Below, piece by piece: positions 5,712 to 17,000 of a stretch of DNA of 59,665 nt (its first letter is position 1; each line of letters opens with the position of its first letter). The position numbers were made by a program, and so were the translations under genes. Under the pieces are notes generated by a model. It was given only the letters and a program-made list of their open reading frames with translations, ran no database searches and was not told the origin of the DNA. Source of the DNA: a virus; IMG/VR virus record IMGVR_UViG_3300042691_008532, positions 1 through 59,665 of that record. One strand, given 5' to 3'.

Positions 5712-8135
5712 ATGAATCATAATGTGACGATATTCCAAAATATCAGGGAAACCGACACACCTTTCTTCCGTGATGTTCACGTAATCCTTGAGCGTATCAA
5801 GGATGGCGCAGCATCTACAAAGGAATTGGTTAAAAAGATACGATTAGAAAAACGTAAACCTGAACGACAGGAGTTAAAGAAGCAGCTGCCTGCTATATGT
5901 TTCAGTGGAACTTTTAACAAGAGGACTGATTCGTCTCTTATAGAACATTCGGGCCTTATTTGCTTGGATTTTGATGGGTATGCCAAGCAGAAAGAGTTGT
6001 TGCAAGACAAAGAGAGCCTATCAAAAAACAAATATGTTTTTTCGGTGTTCATATCGCCATCAGGTAATGGACTGAAAGTATTGGTTAAGATACCTGCGGA
6101 TGCAGAAAACCATACTCTATACTTTAACAGCTTGGATAAGTATTTCAACAGCCCTTACTTTGACAAGACGAGCAAGAACCTTAGCCGGGTTTGCTATGAA
6201 TCATATGACCCGCTACTATTCATCAATGAGAACTCATCTGTTTGGGACATTATCGAAGAACCTGAGTATACAGAGGTCAGCAAGATAAGAGACAAGGCTA
6301 CTATACCCATTACAGACGAGAATAAGATTGTTGAGATACTTGTAAAATGGTGGGAGAAGAAGTATCCTATGGTGGAAGGACAGCGTAATCAGAATGCATA
6401 CGTCCTTGCCATGGCATTCAATGACTTTGGTATTAACAAGAGCCTTGCATCCTATGTACTAAATCAGTTTGCGACAGATGACTTTAACCTGAGAGAGATT
6501 GGAACAACCATCGACTCGGCCTATCGCCACACGGCAAACTTCGGAACGAAATACTACGAGGATGAAGAGCGTATCAATTCAATCAAAGCAAAGCTGAGAC
6601 GAGGCGTATCAAAGAAAGAGATTCGCATTCAGCTGCAGGATTCAAACTTAGACAACGAAACTATCGAGTCGGTGCTGAATAAAGTTGAGGAGGAGAATGC
6701 TTCGCAAACTTTTTGGGATAGAAACGACAGGGGTGTCATAAAGATAGTGCACATACATTTCAAACAGTTCTTGGAAGACAATGGATTCTACAAGTATTGT
6801 CCTGAGGGTGGAAAGAATTACATATTCGTGAAGGTTACAAACAACCTGATTGACCACACCTCGGACAAAGAGATTAAAGACTTTGTGCTTGCACACTTAT
6901 TAGAGTTGGATGACATCGCAGTCTACAACTACTTTGCAGACAACACAAGATTCTTTGATGAGAAGTTCTTATCACTTCTGTCAACGATTGAGATTTACTT
7001 TATTGCAGACAGCAAGGATGCATCGTACCTGTACTATAAAAACTGTGCAGTTAAGATTACAAAGGATGGCATCTCAACGCTCGACTACTTGGACTTGGGT
7101 GGGTATGTTTGGAAAGACCATGTGATAGACAGGAACTTTACGATGTGTGACGTGACAGGCAACTGTGACTTTAAAAAGTTCGTGAGCAACATCAACGGAG
7201 GTGACATCAACCGAATCAAATCAATGGAGAGCACGATAGGATTCCTATTGCACGGCTACAAAAATCTTTCCTTCTGTCCTGCTGTGATACTCAATGACGA
7301 GGTTATAAGCGACAACCCTGAGGGCGGTACAGGTAAGGGATTACTGATGAATGCACTGAGTAAGATGAAGAAGTTGGTGGTAATAGATGGTAAGTCATTC
7401 ACGTTCGAGAGAAGTTTTGCTTATCAGTTGGTCTCAGCAGATACACAAATACTTTGCTTTGATGACGTGAAGAAACACTTTGATTTTGAGAGACTGTTCA
7501 GTGTTGTAACAGAGGGCTTGACACTTGAGAAGAAGAACAAGGATGCGATTAAGATTCCGTTCAGCCGTTCGCCAAAGATTACGATTACAACAAACTATGC
7601 AATAAAAGGTGCCGGTAATTCATTTGCAAGAAGGAAATGGGAGTTAGAGTTGCATCAGTATTATACAAAGGACTTTACACCACTCGATGAATTTGGAAAG
7701 TTAATGTTTGGCGATTGGAACGATGACGATTGGTGCGAGTTTGACAACTATATGATTGGATGCCTGATGAACTACTTGAAGACAGGACTTGTTAAATCAA
7801 AGTTTGTTAATTTGAAGATACGCCAACTGTCAGCAGAGACCTGCCATGAGTTTATCGAATGGTGTGGACTTGTAGATAATACAGATAGGAACGTAATGCT
7901 TCAACCTAATACAAGACTATATAAGAATGAATTATATTCTAACTTTATTGACGAGTATCCTGACTACGGGCCAAGGGGTAGGATGAGTATAAGTCGTACT
8001 AAGTTTTATAAGTGGCTTATATCTTATGCTATCTACAAGGAAGGAACAATGCCACAGGAAGACAGAGACCAACAGGGACGTTGGATAATTATCAAGAGTA
8101 AAAAAGATGAGGGATTAGAAGAAGCGCCATTCTAA
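5712..8135 (+). CDS. Primase-helicase (BT4734/VirE-N-like primase domain plus SF3/D5-type helicase)
   Basis: 807 residues. The N-terminal ~170 residues resemble the BT4734/VirE N-terminal domain family: SGLICLDFDGY (80-90) and VFSVFISPSGNGLKVLVKI (109-127), carrying acidic residues expected of a primase-polymerase-like active site. A PriCT-like helical segment follows around 210-260. The C-terminal ATPase has Walker A NPEGGTGKG (~534-542), Walker B QILCFDDV (~578-585) and SF3 motif C KITITTNYAIKG (~621-632). This gives primer synthesis and fork unwinding in one chain. With no phage DNA polymerase visible, it probably loads a host replisome. It sits immediately downstream of origin-like region 1. 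Confidence 0.85.
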   Translation: MNHNVTIFQNIRETDTPFFRDVHVILERIKDGAASTKELVKKIRLEKRKPERQELKKQLPAICFSGTFNKRTDSSLIEHSGLICLDFDGYAKQKELLQDKESLSKNKYVFSVFISPSGNGLKVLVKIPADAENHTLYFNSLDKYFNSPYFDKTSKNLSRVCYESYDPLLFINENSSVWDIIEEPEYTEVSKIRDKATIPITDENKIVEILVKWWEKKYPMVEGQRNQNAYVLAMAFNDFGINKSLASYVLNQFATDDFNLREIGTTIDSAYRHTANFGTKYYEDEERINSIKAKLRRGVSKKEIRIQLQDSNLDNETIESVLNKVEEENASQTFWDRNDRGVIKIVHIHFKQFLEDNGFYKYCPEGGKNYIFVKVTNNLIDHTSDKEIKDFVLAHLLELDDIAVYNYFADNTRFFDEKFLSLLSTIEIYFIADSKDASYLYYKNCAVKITKDGISTLDYLDLGGYVWKDHVIDRNFTMCDVTGNCDFKKFVSNINGGDINRIKSMESTIGFLLHGYKNLSFCPAVILNDEVISDNPEGGTGKGLLMNALSKMKKLVVIDGKSFTFERSFAYQLVSADTQILCFDDVKKHFDFERLFSVVTEGLTLEKKNKDAIKIPFSRSPKITITTNYAIKGAGNSFARRKWELELHQYYTKDFTPLDEFGKLMFGDWNDDDWCEFDNYMIGCLMNYLKTGLVKSKFVNLKIRQLSAETCHEFIEWCGLVDNTDRNVMLQPNTRLYKNELYSNFIDEYPDYGPRGRMSISRTKFYKWLISYAIYKEGTMPQEDRDQQGRWIIIKSKKDEGLEEAPF

Positions 8136-8145
8136 AAAATAAAAA

Positions 8146-8478
8146 ATGACAAACAAACAAATCGTTCATATAAGCATGGTTAACTCTTTTAACCTGATAA
8201 CAGAGCGCAACACGTTAGAAGAGATTCAAGAGTCAAACATAACATTATTCGCTCATTCTCCTGAGGATGACATTACATATGAAACTTTAAAGATGATTAT
8301 AGATTACTTTGAATCAATAGAGATGTATGAATATTGTTCTGATTTGATAGAGTATCTCAATCTGAATTTTAAAGAAAACGGTACAAGAATTGGAAGCTGT
8401 GAATGTAAATACCCTGTCATAAAAAGGTACAGCAGGAAAGTGTCCTGCGATTTCTGTAATAAAAGATTATTCTTATGA
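8146..8478 (+). CDS. Hypothetical protein with C-terminal zinc-binding-like cysteines, 110 aa
   Basis: The first ~80 residues are acidic and helical. The last ~25 residues hold CECKYP followed by CDFCNKR, four cysteines in two pairs that would fit a small zinc finger. Its stop overlaps the SF2 helicase start by four bases (ATGA), so it may be a cofactor of that helicase. No named family recognised. Confidence 0.7.
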   Translation: MTNKQIVHISMVNSFNLITERNTLEEIQESNITLFAHSPEDDITYETLKMIIDYFESIEMYEYCSDLIEYLNLNFKENGTRIGSCECKYPVIKRYSRKVSCDFCNKRLFL

Positions 8479-9947
8479 TTGAAAGAAAGTTAGGGCATAC
8501 AAACAAAGAGATGTTACAATACTGTGAAAGAATAAAAAAGATTGTATTATCTAAGACAAAAGTAAAAGTCGGGAAAGGTAAAAATATTGAGTATTGTGAT
8601 ATGTTAAAGTATAAGACTGACGAATCAATTATAAATAATATTATTGAGAGTCATAATTACTACAAAAAACTATACGAAGAAGAAATGAAAGCAGCAGATG
8701 CTCTTACTAATGGAGTCATTCAGTATAGAGATTATCAGAAAGACATCATCAAGGAAGGCGCAAAGATTATCGGTGAGCATGGCTTCTTATATCTTGCGAT
8801 GGAGGTGCGTACCGGTAAGACGCTCACAAGTCTTGGCATTGCTGCGACGATAAAGAGCAACCGTGTGCTGTTCGTTACAAAGAAGAAAGCTATATCAAGC
8901 ATCGAAGCGGACTACGAGAAACTTAATCCTCCATTCGCATTGACGGTCATCAACTACGAGAGCCTTCACTTGGTAATGGATAACGAGAGGTGGGACTTAA
9001 TTATTTGTGATGAAGCACACAGCATGGGCGCATTCCCTAAACCGAGTGGAAGGGCTGAGTTGGTTGCAGAGGTGATAAGAAAGTACAGGCCACGAGTAAT
9101 ACTGTTATCAGGTACACCAACACCGGAGTCGTACTCGCAGATGTATCATCAGGTGTATGCGATACCAAACAATCCGTTCAGGGAGTTCAAAAACTTCTAC
9201 AGGTTTTGCGATAAGTATGTAAACGTAAAACAGCGCAAGATAAACGGCCTGATGGTCAACGATTATAGCAGAGGGCACGACAGTATCCTGAAGCAGATGG
9301 AGCCATTCACGATTAACTATACGCAACAGGAGGCAGGGTTTGTAGCTGAGACAAAGGAAGAAATACTTGAGGTGGAGATGAAAGAATCAACCTATAAGTT
9401 GATTAAAAGACTCAAGAGCGATTTGGTTATTGAAGGAAAAGAGGAGACCATCTTGGCTGACACACCGGTTAAACTAATGATGAAGGTGCATCAACTTTGC
9501 AGCGGAACAATAAAGTTTGAGAGTGGCAACTCAATGATATTGGACTTAAGCAAGGCCGAGTTTATAAAGAGTCGCTTTGCAGGATGCAAGATTGGTATCT
9601 TCTACAAATTCAAAGAAGAATACAATGCACTCAAGCAGGTGTTTGGTGATGAATTAACATCTGATTTAAGTGTCTTTGAAGACACGGACAAAAACATTGC
9701 GCTGCAGATTGTATCGGGTCGTGAAGGTATCAGCTTAAAGCAGGCAGACTATTTGGTGTACTACAACATAGACTTCAGCGCCACGAGTTATTGGCAGAGC
9801 AAGGACCGGATGACAACAAAGGAGCGTCTTGAGAATCAGGTATATTGGATTTTCTCAAAGGGAGGTATCGAGAAGGACATCTACAAGGCTGTCACGAAGA
9901 AGAAAGATTACACAATCAATCATTTTAAAAAAGATTTTTATGAGTAA
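8475..9947 (+). CDS. SF2 (SNF2/DEAH-type) helicase
   Basis: 490 residues with the SF2 motif set: Q-like YRDYQKDII (~77-85), Walker A MEVRTGKT (~109-116), motif Ia-like VLFVTKKKA, motif II CDEAHS (~178-183), motif III SGTPTP (~212-217), motif V-like IVSGREGISLKQAD, and motif VI YWQSKDRM, which has Lys-Asp-Arg in place of the usual QxxGRxxR. The architecture matches phage SNF2-like helicases often placed near VRR-NUC nucleases, as here. It likely remodels replication or recombination intermediates. Palindrome copy 2 lies in its coding sequence at 9670-9685. Confidence 0.85.
   Translation: MIERKLGHTNKEMLQYCERIKKIVLSKTKVKVGKGKNIEYCDMLKYKTDESIINNIIESHNYYKKLYEEEMKAADALTNGVIQYRDYQKDIIKEGAKIIGEHGFLYLAMEVRTGKTLTSLGIAATIKSNRVLFVTKKKAISSIEADYEKLNPPFALTVINYESLHLVMDNERWDLIICDEAHSMGAFPKPSGRAELVAEVIRKYRPRVILLSGTPTPESYSQMYHQVYAIPNNPFREFKNFYRFCDKYVNVKQRKINGLMVNDYSRGHDSILKQMEPFTINYTQQEAGFVAETKEEILEVEMKESTYKLIKRLKSDLVIEGKEETILADTPVKLMMKVHQLCSGTIKFESGNSMILDLSKAEFIKSRFAGCKIGIFYKFKEEYNALKQVFGDELTSDLSVFEDTDKNIALQIVSGREGISLKQADYLVYYNIDFSATSYWQSKDRMTTKERLENQVYWIFSKGGIEKDIYKAVTKKKDYTINHFKKDFYE
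9670..9685 (+). repeat. 16-base palindrome, copy 2 (inside the SF2 helicase gene)
   Basis: GTGTCTTTGAAGACAC. It is the only asymmetric copy whose centre (TTTGAA) is in the opposite orientation to transcription. It encodes part of SVFEDTD, so the reading frame differs from the copies at 16782 and 50983. Confidence 0.9.
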
Positions 9948-10143
9948 CAAAATAGAAATAGTAGTAAACGGAGTCGAGTTTCAAGAAGTAAATGCAGCTG
10001 AATATATTATACACGCAGCAGAGAATCCATATCCTTTTTTAAATTGCATTAAAGGGTCTTGGGATAATAGTTGGACTTACAAATCATTAAGATTGGATGG
10101 AAAATTTTACGCACCAAAATATTTCTATGAGAAAGAAGAGTGA
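9940..10143 (+). CDS. Hypothetical protein, 67 aa
   Basis: Starts at MSNKIEIVVN, overlapping the helicase stop by eight bases. An upstream extension in the same frame, to 9829, runs inside the helicase and is rejected. Beta-rich with several aromatic residues near the end (KYFYEKEE). Its 3' end overlaps the VRR-NUC start by 17 bases, so helicase, this protein and the nuclease are probably translated as a coupled group. Confidence 0.65.
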   Translation: MSNKIEIVVNGVEFQEVNAAEYIIHAAENPYPFLNCIKGSWDNSWTYKSLRLDGKFYAPKYFYEKEE

Positions 10144-10384
10144 GCAGGATATACAGGCAGCTAAGATAAAAGAGTTGGAGGTGCAGGGTTACTACGTCAT
10201 CAAGCTGAAGCTGACCAATAAGAACGGAATACCGGACATCATTGCTATACCACGAGACTCAGACGTATTGTTTGTCGAGGTAAAAAACGAGAACGGGAAG
10301 CTGAGTAAGCTGCAAGAGTTCAGAAAAAAAGAATTGGAAACCCACGGAGTAAAAGTGGAAGTATTTAACGGACAAAAAAAATAA
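10127..10384 (+). CDS. VRR-NUC domain nuclease
   Basis: 85 residues from MRKKSEQD. The whole protein is a minimal VRR-NUC (PD-(D/E)XK) domain: Q18-containing helix region, NGIPDIIAIP (catalytic Asp), VLFVEVKNENGKLS (E-x-K), QEFRKKELE helix and KVEVFNG end. Stand-alone VRR-NUC proteins of phages can be structure-specific nucleases, for example junction-type. Position after the SF2 helicase supports a joint role in processing branched DNA. The start was chosen to give a short overlap with the previous gene and a normal domain length. Confidence 0.85.
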   Translation: MRKKSEQDIQAAKIKELEVQGYYVIKLKLTNKNGIPDIIAIPRDSDVLFVEVKNENGKLSKLQEFRKKELETHGVKVEVFNGQKK

Positions 10385-10387
10385 GTT

Positions 10388-10540
10388 ATGACAAACAAAA
10401 TTATTAGCGGGTTGCTTTACTTAATTGTAATATTATTATACCAATTGTTTGGTAGTATAGAAAACGCTACTTTATTTTTATTTGCAGCGTGGCAGGTTGG
10501 ATATTGGAAAGAATACTATACTAAAGGGTCGTCAAATTAA
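10388..10540 (+). CDS. Small membrane protein, 50 aa
   Basis: ATG at 10388 immediately after the VRR-NUC stop, ending TAA at 10540. Two hydrophobic segments are visible: IISGLLYLIVILLYQLF (~5-21) and ATLFLFAAWQVGYW (~27-40), with a charged C-terminus. No family recognised. It could be an inner-membrane accessory or superinfection-exclusion type protein, but only the membrane prediction is supported. Confidence 0.6.
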   Translation: MTNKIISGLLYLIVILLYQLFGSIENATLFLFAAWQVGYWKEYYTKGSSN

Positions 10541-10552
10541 CGATAACAAAAG

Positions 10553-10581
10553 TATTTGCGCTCGTTTTAATGGCGCAAATA
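10553..10581. promoter_or_regulatory. 9-bp inverted repeat upstream of the nuclease gene
   Basis: TATTTGCGC (10553-10561) and GCGCAAATA (10573-10581) are exact reverse complements around an 11-base spacer, 28 bases before the ATG at 10610. There is no T-run, so an operator or RNA hairpin in the leader is more likely than a terminator. Confidence 0.5.
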
Positions 10582-10609
10582 TTGTGTTGTAACATAAAAA
10601 ATAAATACC

Positions 10610-11023
10610 ATGTTGTTTGAAACTGAAATGGATTTAATTCGAGAGAAGAAAGCGATAGACTTATTCGTGAGCACATTCAATGGTTCGTATCAGAAACTCG
10701 ACCCTTTTGATATTGACTACAAAATATTCGACAAGGATAAGAACCTAATCGCCTACGCAGAAGTGAAGGGCCGGATAAGGACAATGAAGATGGCTTACCC
10801 TCTTCCTGTGTCAGCAAAGAAAGTAGTTAAACTGATGGATAAAAGACTTGAGCCGGTACTCATATGGGCTTGTGATGATGGCATTATTTATGGACGGGTA
10901 ATGAAATTAATTGGAGAAATAAAAAGGGGAGGTCGCCCTCCCCGGATTGGTTCTTTCACGGATGATGAATTGATGGTATATTACGAAAAACAGAAAGGAT
11001 TAAAATACGTTAGGTACGTTTAA
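10610..11023 (+). CDS. Putative PD-(D/E)XK nuclease, 137 aa
   Basis: An N-terminal helix is followed by PFDIDYKIFD, LIAYAEVKGR and a following alpha/beta segment, matching a D-x(n)-E-V-K core of the restriction-endonuclease-like fold. Conserved-looking basic residues follow the core. It is the last plus-strand gene before the convergent late region. Its stop overlaps the stop of the giant minus-strand gene by four bases, and its coding sequence contains the minus-strand terminator. The nuclease call rests on the motif alone; the substrate is unknown. Confidence 0.65.
   Translation: MLFETEMDLIREKKAIDLFVSTFNGSYQKLDPFDIDYKIFDKDKNLIAYAEVKGRIRTMKMAYPLPVSAKKVVKLMDKRLEPVLIWACDDGIIYGRVMKLIGEIKRGGRPPRIGSFTDDELMVYYEKQKGLKYVRYV
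10921..10943 (-). terminator. Intrinsic terminator of the late (minus) operon, inside a plus-strand gene
   Basis: On the minus strand GGGGAGG pairs with CCTCCCC around a GCGA (GNRA) loop, followed by TTTTTATT. It is 77 bases beyond the stop of the giant gene and lies entirely within the coding sequence of the convergent nuclease gene, in-frame as Arg-Gly-Gly-Arg-Pro-Pro. The two convergent transcripts would overlap by about 100 bases. Confidence 0.8.
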
Positions 11024-14000
11024 TCTTCACCGAATTTGCGTGAACCAAATTTATCTTCTGAACTTTTTTTCTTTTTTTCTTGTTCACCAAATCCTTTAGA
11101 ACCAAATCCTGACTCCTCTTTAGGGCTGTAGTTGTACATTCTATCTTTTATCTCACGCTCAAGTTTATCTTGCTTCTTTTTTTCATCACGTTCTTCCTTT
11201 GTATCTTCATAATACTCTGAACCTTCTCCAAAATTTTTCTCATACAACTCAGGGTTGTAGCGTTTTAACTCAGTCTTATTCTCATATCCTCCGAGTAAAT
11301 CTTTTTCCTCATCCTTTTTACGCTTAGATTTTTTTTCAGCTTCTTTTATACTTGAGTAAATTGAATTAACAACTTCTTTTCTAACTTCCTTATACAAAGG
11401 AATTAGTCCTGCATGACCCAACAACTCTAACGGTATCCTTTCTTTTATGACACGGTCTTCTCTTTCTATGGCTTCTGCTTCTTTCTTTTCTGTCTCACCT
11501 GTTATAATTCTTTTTCTATTTTTAAAAATAAGAGCGCCCGTATTCAAAGCAGGAGCCATAGAGCCTCCCATATTCATTAACAATTGACCAAGATTATCAT
11601 CCTTTCTATCGTCTCTTGGAATTAAGGAGTAGGCTATACCATCTTTGTATGGGTCATACTCTCCCTCTCTCAAGAAGTCAAGATAGTTTTCGTTTACCTC
11701 TTCAAGACCATAGTTTACAACCAACTTGGTAGCATTGCCAAAGTCTCTGCCAATTAACAAAGATGAGAATGTACTGAGTAGAGATTGACCAATCTTTTGG
11801 TTCAAAGACTTTTCTGTTTCTTCCTCATCCTCATCATCTCCCATGATACCCATAATACCGTTTGCCAACATCTGAGATAGCAACGTGTAGACTGTCATAC
11901 GTGTGGCTACCGCAGCAAGCATTGCCGCACCTTGTCGCTTAGATAATGAACCGTCTCCAACCATTGCATAAATAGCTGTACGTGCTGTTACATATTCAAA
12001 TATCAAGAACCGGGTCATGTAGTTATTAAAGTTGTTAAACGCTCTCGTAGTTGCACTTTGATTTGGTTTAACTGTTCCCTTCAATATCCCCATGAATGCA
12101 TTATCAGTAGCACCTGTCATTACAGACTTTTGGTCAGCCTCTTTCTTTGCTTGCTCAATAACATCTTTGTTTGCAGACATATAAGCCTCGTCATTCTCTG
12201 CTATCTTTTTAAAGTCAACTTCAGAACCGCTGATTTTTTTAAACGCATTAGCAAATGAACCAAACCACATTGGCCTCATTATAATTTTATCAGGAGTGGA
12301 TATTAAAGCATCTGCAGTTAACTCGATTACGTTTTGATATTTCTTACCGGTCAAGTTCCAAATCTGTTGCATCTTATTATACACCGGATTTTTTGAACTA
12401 CGACCTTGAATGCCGCTTGATTGACTTAATAAAGACGTATCAACAAACTTCCCGGATAAAGTATCTGATGGGAATATTCTATTAGTCTGCTTACTATTTA
12501 CATTCTTCATAATTAATGGAGCATCTGTAGACATGATTATGCCTTTATACTTTACTCCTGTATAGAATGATTTAGGGTCTGCTATTAAAGCAAAGGAAAC
12601 GTTTGACGTTAACTCTGATAAGAATCTTCCTGTGCTTGCAAGAACAGAACGATAACCTTGCTTACTTATAAAATCAATTGCTTGGTCAGTAAGTGAGTTC
12701 TGAAGAATAGAGTTCGTCAAAAGATTGCTAACAGATTCTTCAAATGCATACTCTATTGCATTCTTTACCTCTCTCTGATTTTTTGGAAGTCTACCTTCTG
12801 CCTCCAAATCTTTTGTAACCTGATTGATTGTTCTTCTTGCGGTACGTATTGGTTCAGTCAGATGGTAATCTAACAGCACAAACTTAGCACCACGTTGCGC
12901 TGAAGCAAATACATCAAAGTTCAAAGGCTTTGCACCTTTCGTTCTTGATATTAATGACTTCGCTTTTGTTGATGGTCTTCTTGAATCGTTTGCCTGATTA
13001 AGAAAATCTGTAGCTGCACTTACATCAAGAGGCTCTGTTTCATGCAGCACATTCAAGTGTACGTAATTATTCAATGGGTCTATCGCATCTCCACGAATAA
13101 TAGCAGCAGTATATTGTGCTGTATCTTTTAACGATTCATTTACTTCACGAATATCTTTTATCGCATCCTTCTCTGCTTGATTAAAAGAGTTGTATAATTT
13201 TTCAATGTCGATATTTCCGTCAACAGAATACTTGTCAAGAATTTCCTGCAGCATATTTGCATCACGCTCACCAAACCTTGACTTACCTGCGTCAATATGC
13301 TTGATGGTTTCTTTCAAGTAAGCAGCAGCCGGATTAACCTGTTCGCTTCCTTTGTTTGATTCGTACTCAAGCTGAATCATATAGGTCATCATCTTGAACT
13401 TCGACATCAACGTTGCATCCGGATTAAGTTTGAAAGACTTTGCTACTTTCATTTCTGCATTTTCCAATATAGCTTGAACTCTTTTTAACTCAGACTTAAA
13501 TTTAGCCTCAGCTTCTGCGGCTTGCTCAAACAGTCCATTGAATATTTCTTTTGTTTTAAAGTTTCCGAATACTTGGTCGATATTGTTCAATGGATTTCTT
13601 CTTACCATTTCTGCAATACCACCCTTCTGACTTCTGATTACAGCAGCTTTAAACTTAGAGTAAAGCGCAGAGAACTTTAAAGGATTCGCAGCTTTAATGC
13701 TATTGACAATCCCTTTGCTACGAGGAATTGCATTTATTTTTTCTACCATTACCTGTGCATAATGCGGAAGGTAATTATTGTTGATGTTGTCTGCTACTTT
13801 CAGAAGATTTTTCAAATCAGTCAAATCTAACTTCATTAAAGACGAGCCTGTATTGGTAATTAAATCGGCTAATCTCTTAGCTAAATCACGCTCATCCCTT
13901 GATGGCAATCCATTACCATCAATTATTACTTGCCTTAATGCATCAATATATTCTTTCTTCTTTTCGTTAACTTCTTCTTCTGTTAATGGAGTAGCCTGTA

Positions 14001-17000
14001 CTTGAGGAAGAATATCCTTCTTATACTTTCTAAGCAATTCAGCATCCTCTTCTGTAATCTCTTTCTCACTAAGCATTTTCTTGATAGAGTCTGCATAGTT
14101 CAACTCTCCATCCTCAAACACTTGGTTGTCTGAATTATTAAACATTTCAGCTAACTCATCAACTCTTGATTGCTCGTTGTTGATTTCATTTAAGATGGCA
14201 TCAACATCATTCTTAACAACAGATTTCTCTTCAAGAGTAAGCACCTCTTGTCTTGCAGAGAACATATCAAGCAACTCTAAGTAGCGCTCAAGATATGTAT
14301 CGGGTATCAATTCAGGATTAATTGAAAACAACTTTTGTAATGGCATCATTAAACCATCAGCAATACCAATCTTAGTTGCAATATTTTTTCTCGCCTTCTT
14401 CAATTTGCTTTTTGCAACATTTATTTTATTGTCATAGTCTGCATCAGAGAATACTTTTGCCATGTAGTCAACAAAGTTTGATACAGATATTTCATTCAGC
14501 AGATTAACCTTACCAAATCTTGAAATAATATTAGCCGCTTGAACAGGTGTTATTTTCCCTGTTTTAGCCAAGTCTCTTATTTCTTGAGCCAAGTCCTTTG
14601 CAACATCTCTTGACAGTTCACGAATCCTTGAGATGATTTTCAACTTCTCTGCTCTTGATACGTTTGTAATATCTTTTAATACACCAATCACACGACCAAT
14701 TGATGCGGCTTTCCTTGGACCAACACCCATCTTAATACGTGCTTCACGCTCCATTATTTTACGCTGTGTATCATTCGCATTCTTATAGACATCAGAGTTG
14801 CGAATCATCGTCTCCAAGTTGGAAAGAATTTTCTTGTCATCAATATTTCTTGATTTTTGACGTGCAATTAAAGCATCTGCTTTAGTCATCAATGCATCAT
14901 ATTCAGCTTGTATAGGAAGCATCTGATTGATAGCATTGATACCATTGGTTATGTCTCTTACAGTTACATTGTTATCAGCAGCAGCTTTCTTAATAGCTTC
15001 CTGCAAAGTCATCCCGGCTTGAACCAAAGCCTTTATCGACTTAAGGATAACCTTCATCACAGGCAATGCGATGTTAACACCGAGCGTACCTTTCTCAAAG
15101 TTCTCAATATCTTTAATGAGATTATCAAGACCATCAATTATTTTCTGACCGGTACTTTTATTGTTTGGGTCTAACTGCATCAGTTCGTCCAATGCACCTT
15201 GAACCTCCTCAATCTCCGGCTCAACTTCCGCTTCTGCTTCTTTCTCGACATCTATTTTAGAAAATTCCTCAGGAAGCAAACCGATTTTTTGGTCAGCAAA
15301 AGTAGTCATCTCGTAAATCTGATTAGTTAAAGCAAGAGCCTCTTTAATCTTTCCTTCTTCTCTTAATCTTCTTGCTTCATCTCTCAGTCTATTTGCTTTA
15401 TCATTAACTCCTGAAAAGTTTACGTATGAGTTTTGTCCACGAGTCTCTGTCGTCATTGCTCTTCTTGCTAAAGGAGAGAACATACGAGCATGAACATTCC
15501 ATGCATTCTCTTCTCCCAATGCGCCAAATCCGTTACCTAATTCAGCATGACCAAAGAAGTCGTGAACCGCCCTAAACAAATCATTAACAAGCATAGGTTG
15601 CCCATTAATGTCTGTGAAAGAAGTTTTAGCAAGTAAAGGATTTTCTTTTCTTAATCTTTCAGTAATTTGGGTACTACCGAATCCTGATTCTGTAGAAAAT
15701 ATTTTGATGCGCTTGTTATTTCTCAAGTCATCAATCATCTCCTGAGAGTTAGCGTAAGGCTCTTCGTTGTTTATTTCAATAACATATCCTGCATCTAAGA
15801 ATGCTTTATATTGTTCAATCGTTTCTTTTACCAATGCGCTGTAAGCCTCACGAACTTTAGCGTTATTTGGCGAATGCTTCATAGCCTCAAACGCATCGCT
15901 TATTCTTTTGGCTCTTGCTTTATCGAGTTTCCTTGTCCCTTTGAAAGAAGGTCTTTTAACTCCGAACGCTCTTTGATAATATCTATCCGCAATTTCCGCA
16001 ACTGTCTTGAGGGGCTCGTTAAAGAGTCTGTTTCCGGCTGCAGGTCTTCTTGGCTCAACGCCCGAGTATTCTTCAACTGTTGTTCCTTGGAAGGCTGCAT
16101 CTCTTTGGATTGCCTGCTCAAGGGTCTCACCGAAACCTTTCCCACGAGACTTAAGTCGGGACCCATCGCCTTTAATTCCTCTAATAATTTCCTTCCTTTT
16201 TCCCTTGTCGACATATCTTGATTCTGTTGGCCTGTATTGCTGTTGTTCATAATTTATATTTTTTTCGTCCAATACTCTTACAAAGTTACCGATTTTATCT
16301 TGAAGTTGAGCATCTGCGAAGTCAAGAACGTCAGTAAATGTTACAGTTGCTTCTGTTTCATTTATGCTAAAGTTGTATATACCTGCAGCTTTCAAAGCAT
16401 TAATCGCTTCGTCAACATTGCTTACTTTAAACCGGTACTCGTTTGTATTATGCGTAACGTCTCCCTCGTTAACGTATTGCGCTGCTATAGAAGCCTCTTG
16501 AACTTCAGGTGCAAGTGTTGCTATCATCGCTGCAAACTCTTCAGCTTGGTCTAATGTAGCATCCTCAAAAGTTATCTGATTGGATATTTCAACAATCTCT
16601 TCTCCTGCATCATTTTTATAACCTCCAATCACATCGTCTATTATAATTTTTGGTATTCCGATTTGCTGTGCAAGCTGCACCAATGTCTCTTTGTAAGACT
16701 CGTATTCAGGACTTTGCCTTAACTGCTCGGCCTCTTGAACAGTTTCAATTCGGGTATTGAAGAATGGAGCAATGTTAACTCGTGTCTTTGAAGACACTAC
16801 TTCTTCTTGGACACCTTCTTGGGTAGCGACTTGAGGTTCTGCTTGGGGTTTTCCTTCCTCCATCGTTTCGCTAATTCCGGCTGTTGGCTGAATAGGTACT
16901 TGACCTGTTGTTTGCTTTTGAATGGCATCTTGTTGTATTTTTAATGTTTGTAATTCAGTTTCTAATTCGGTTCTTTTATCAACAGTATATGCTACAGGAT

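Noticed and set aside
15900-16250. 116-residue ORF on the minus strand inside the giant virion gene
   Set aside because: It is out of frame with a well-supported long gene, has no leader, and its composition (Ser, Gln, Leu, Arg) looks like an alternate-frame translation.
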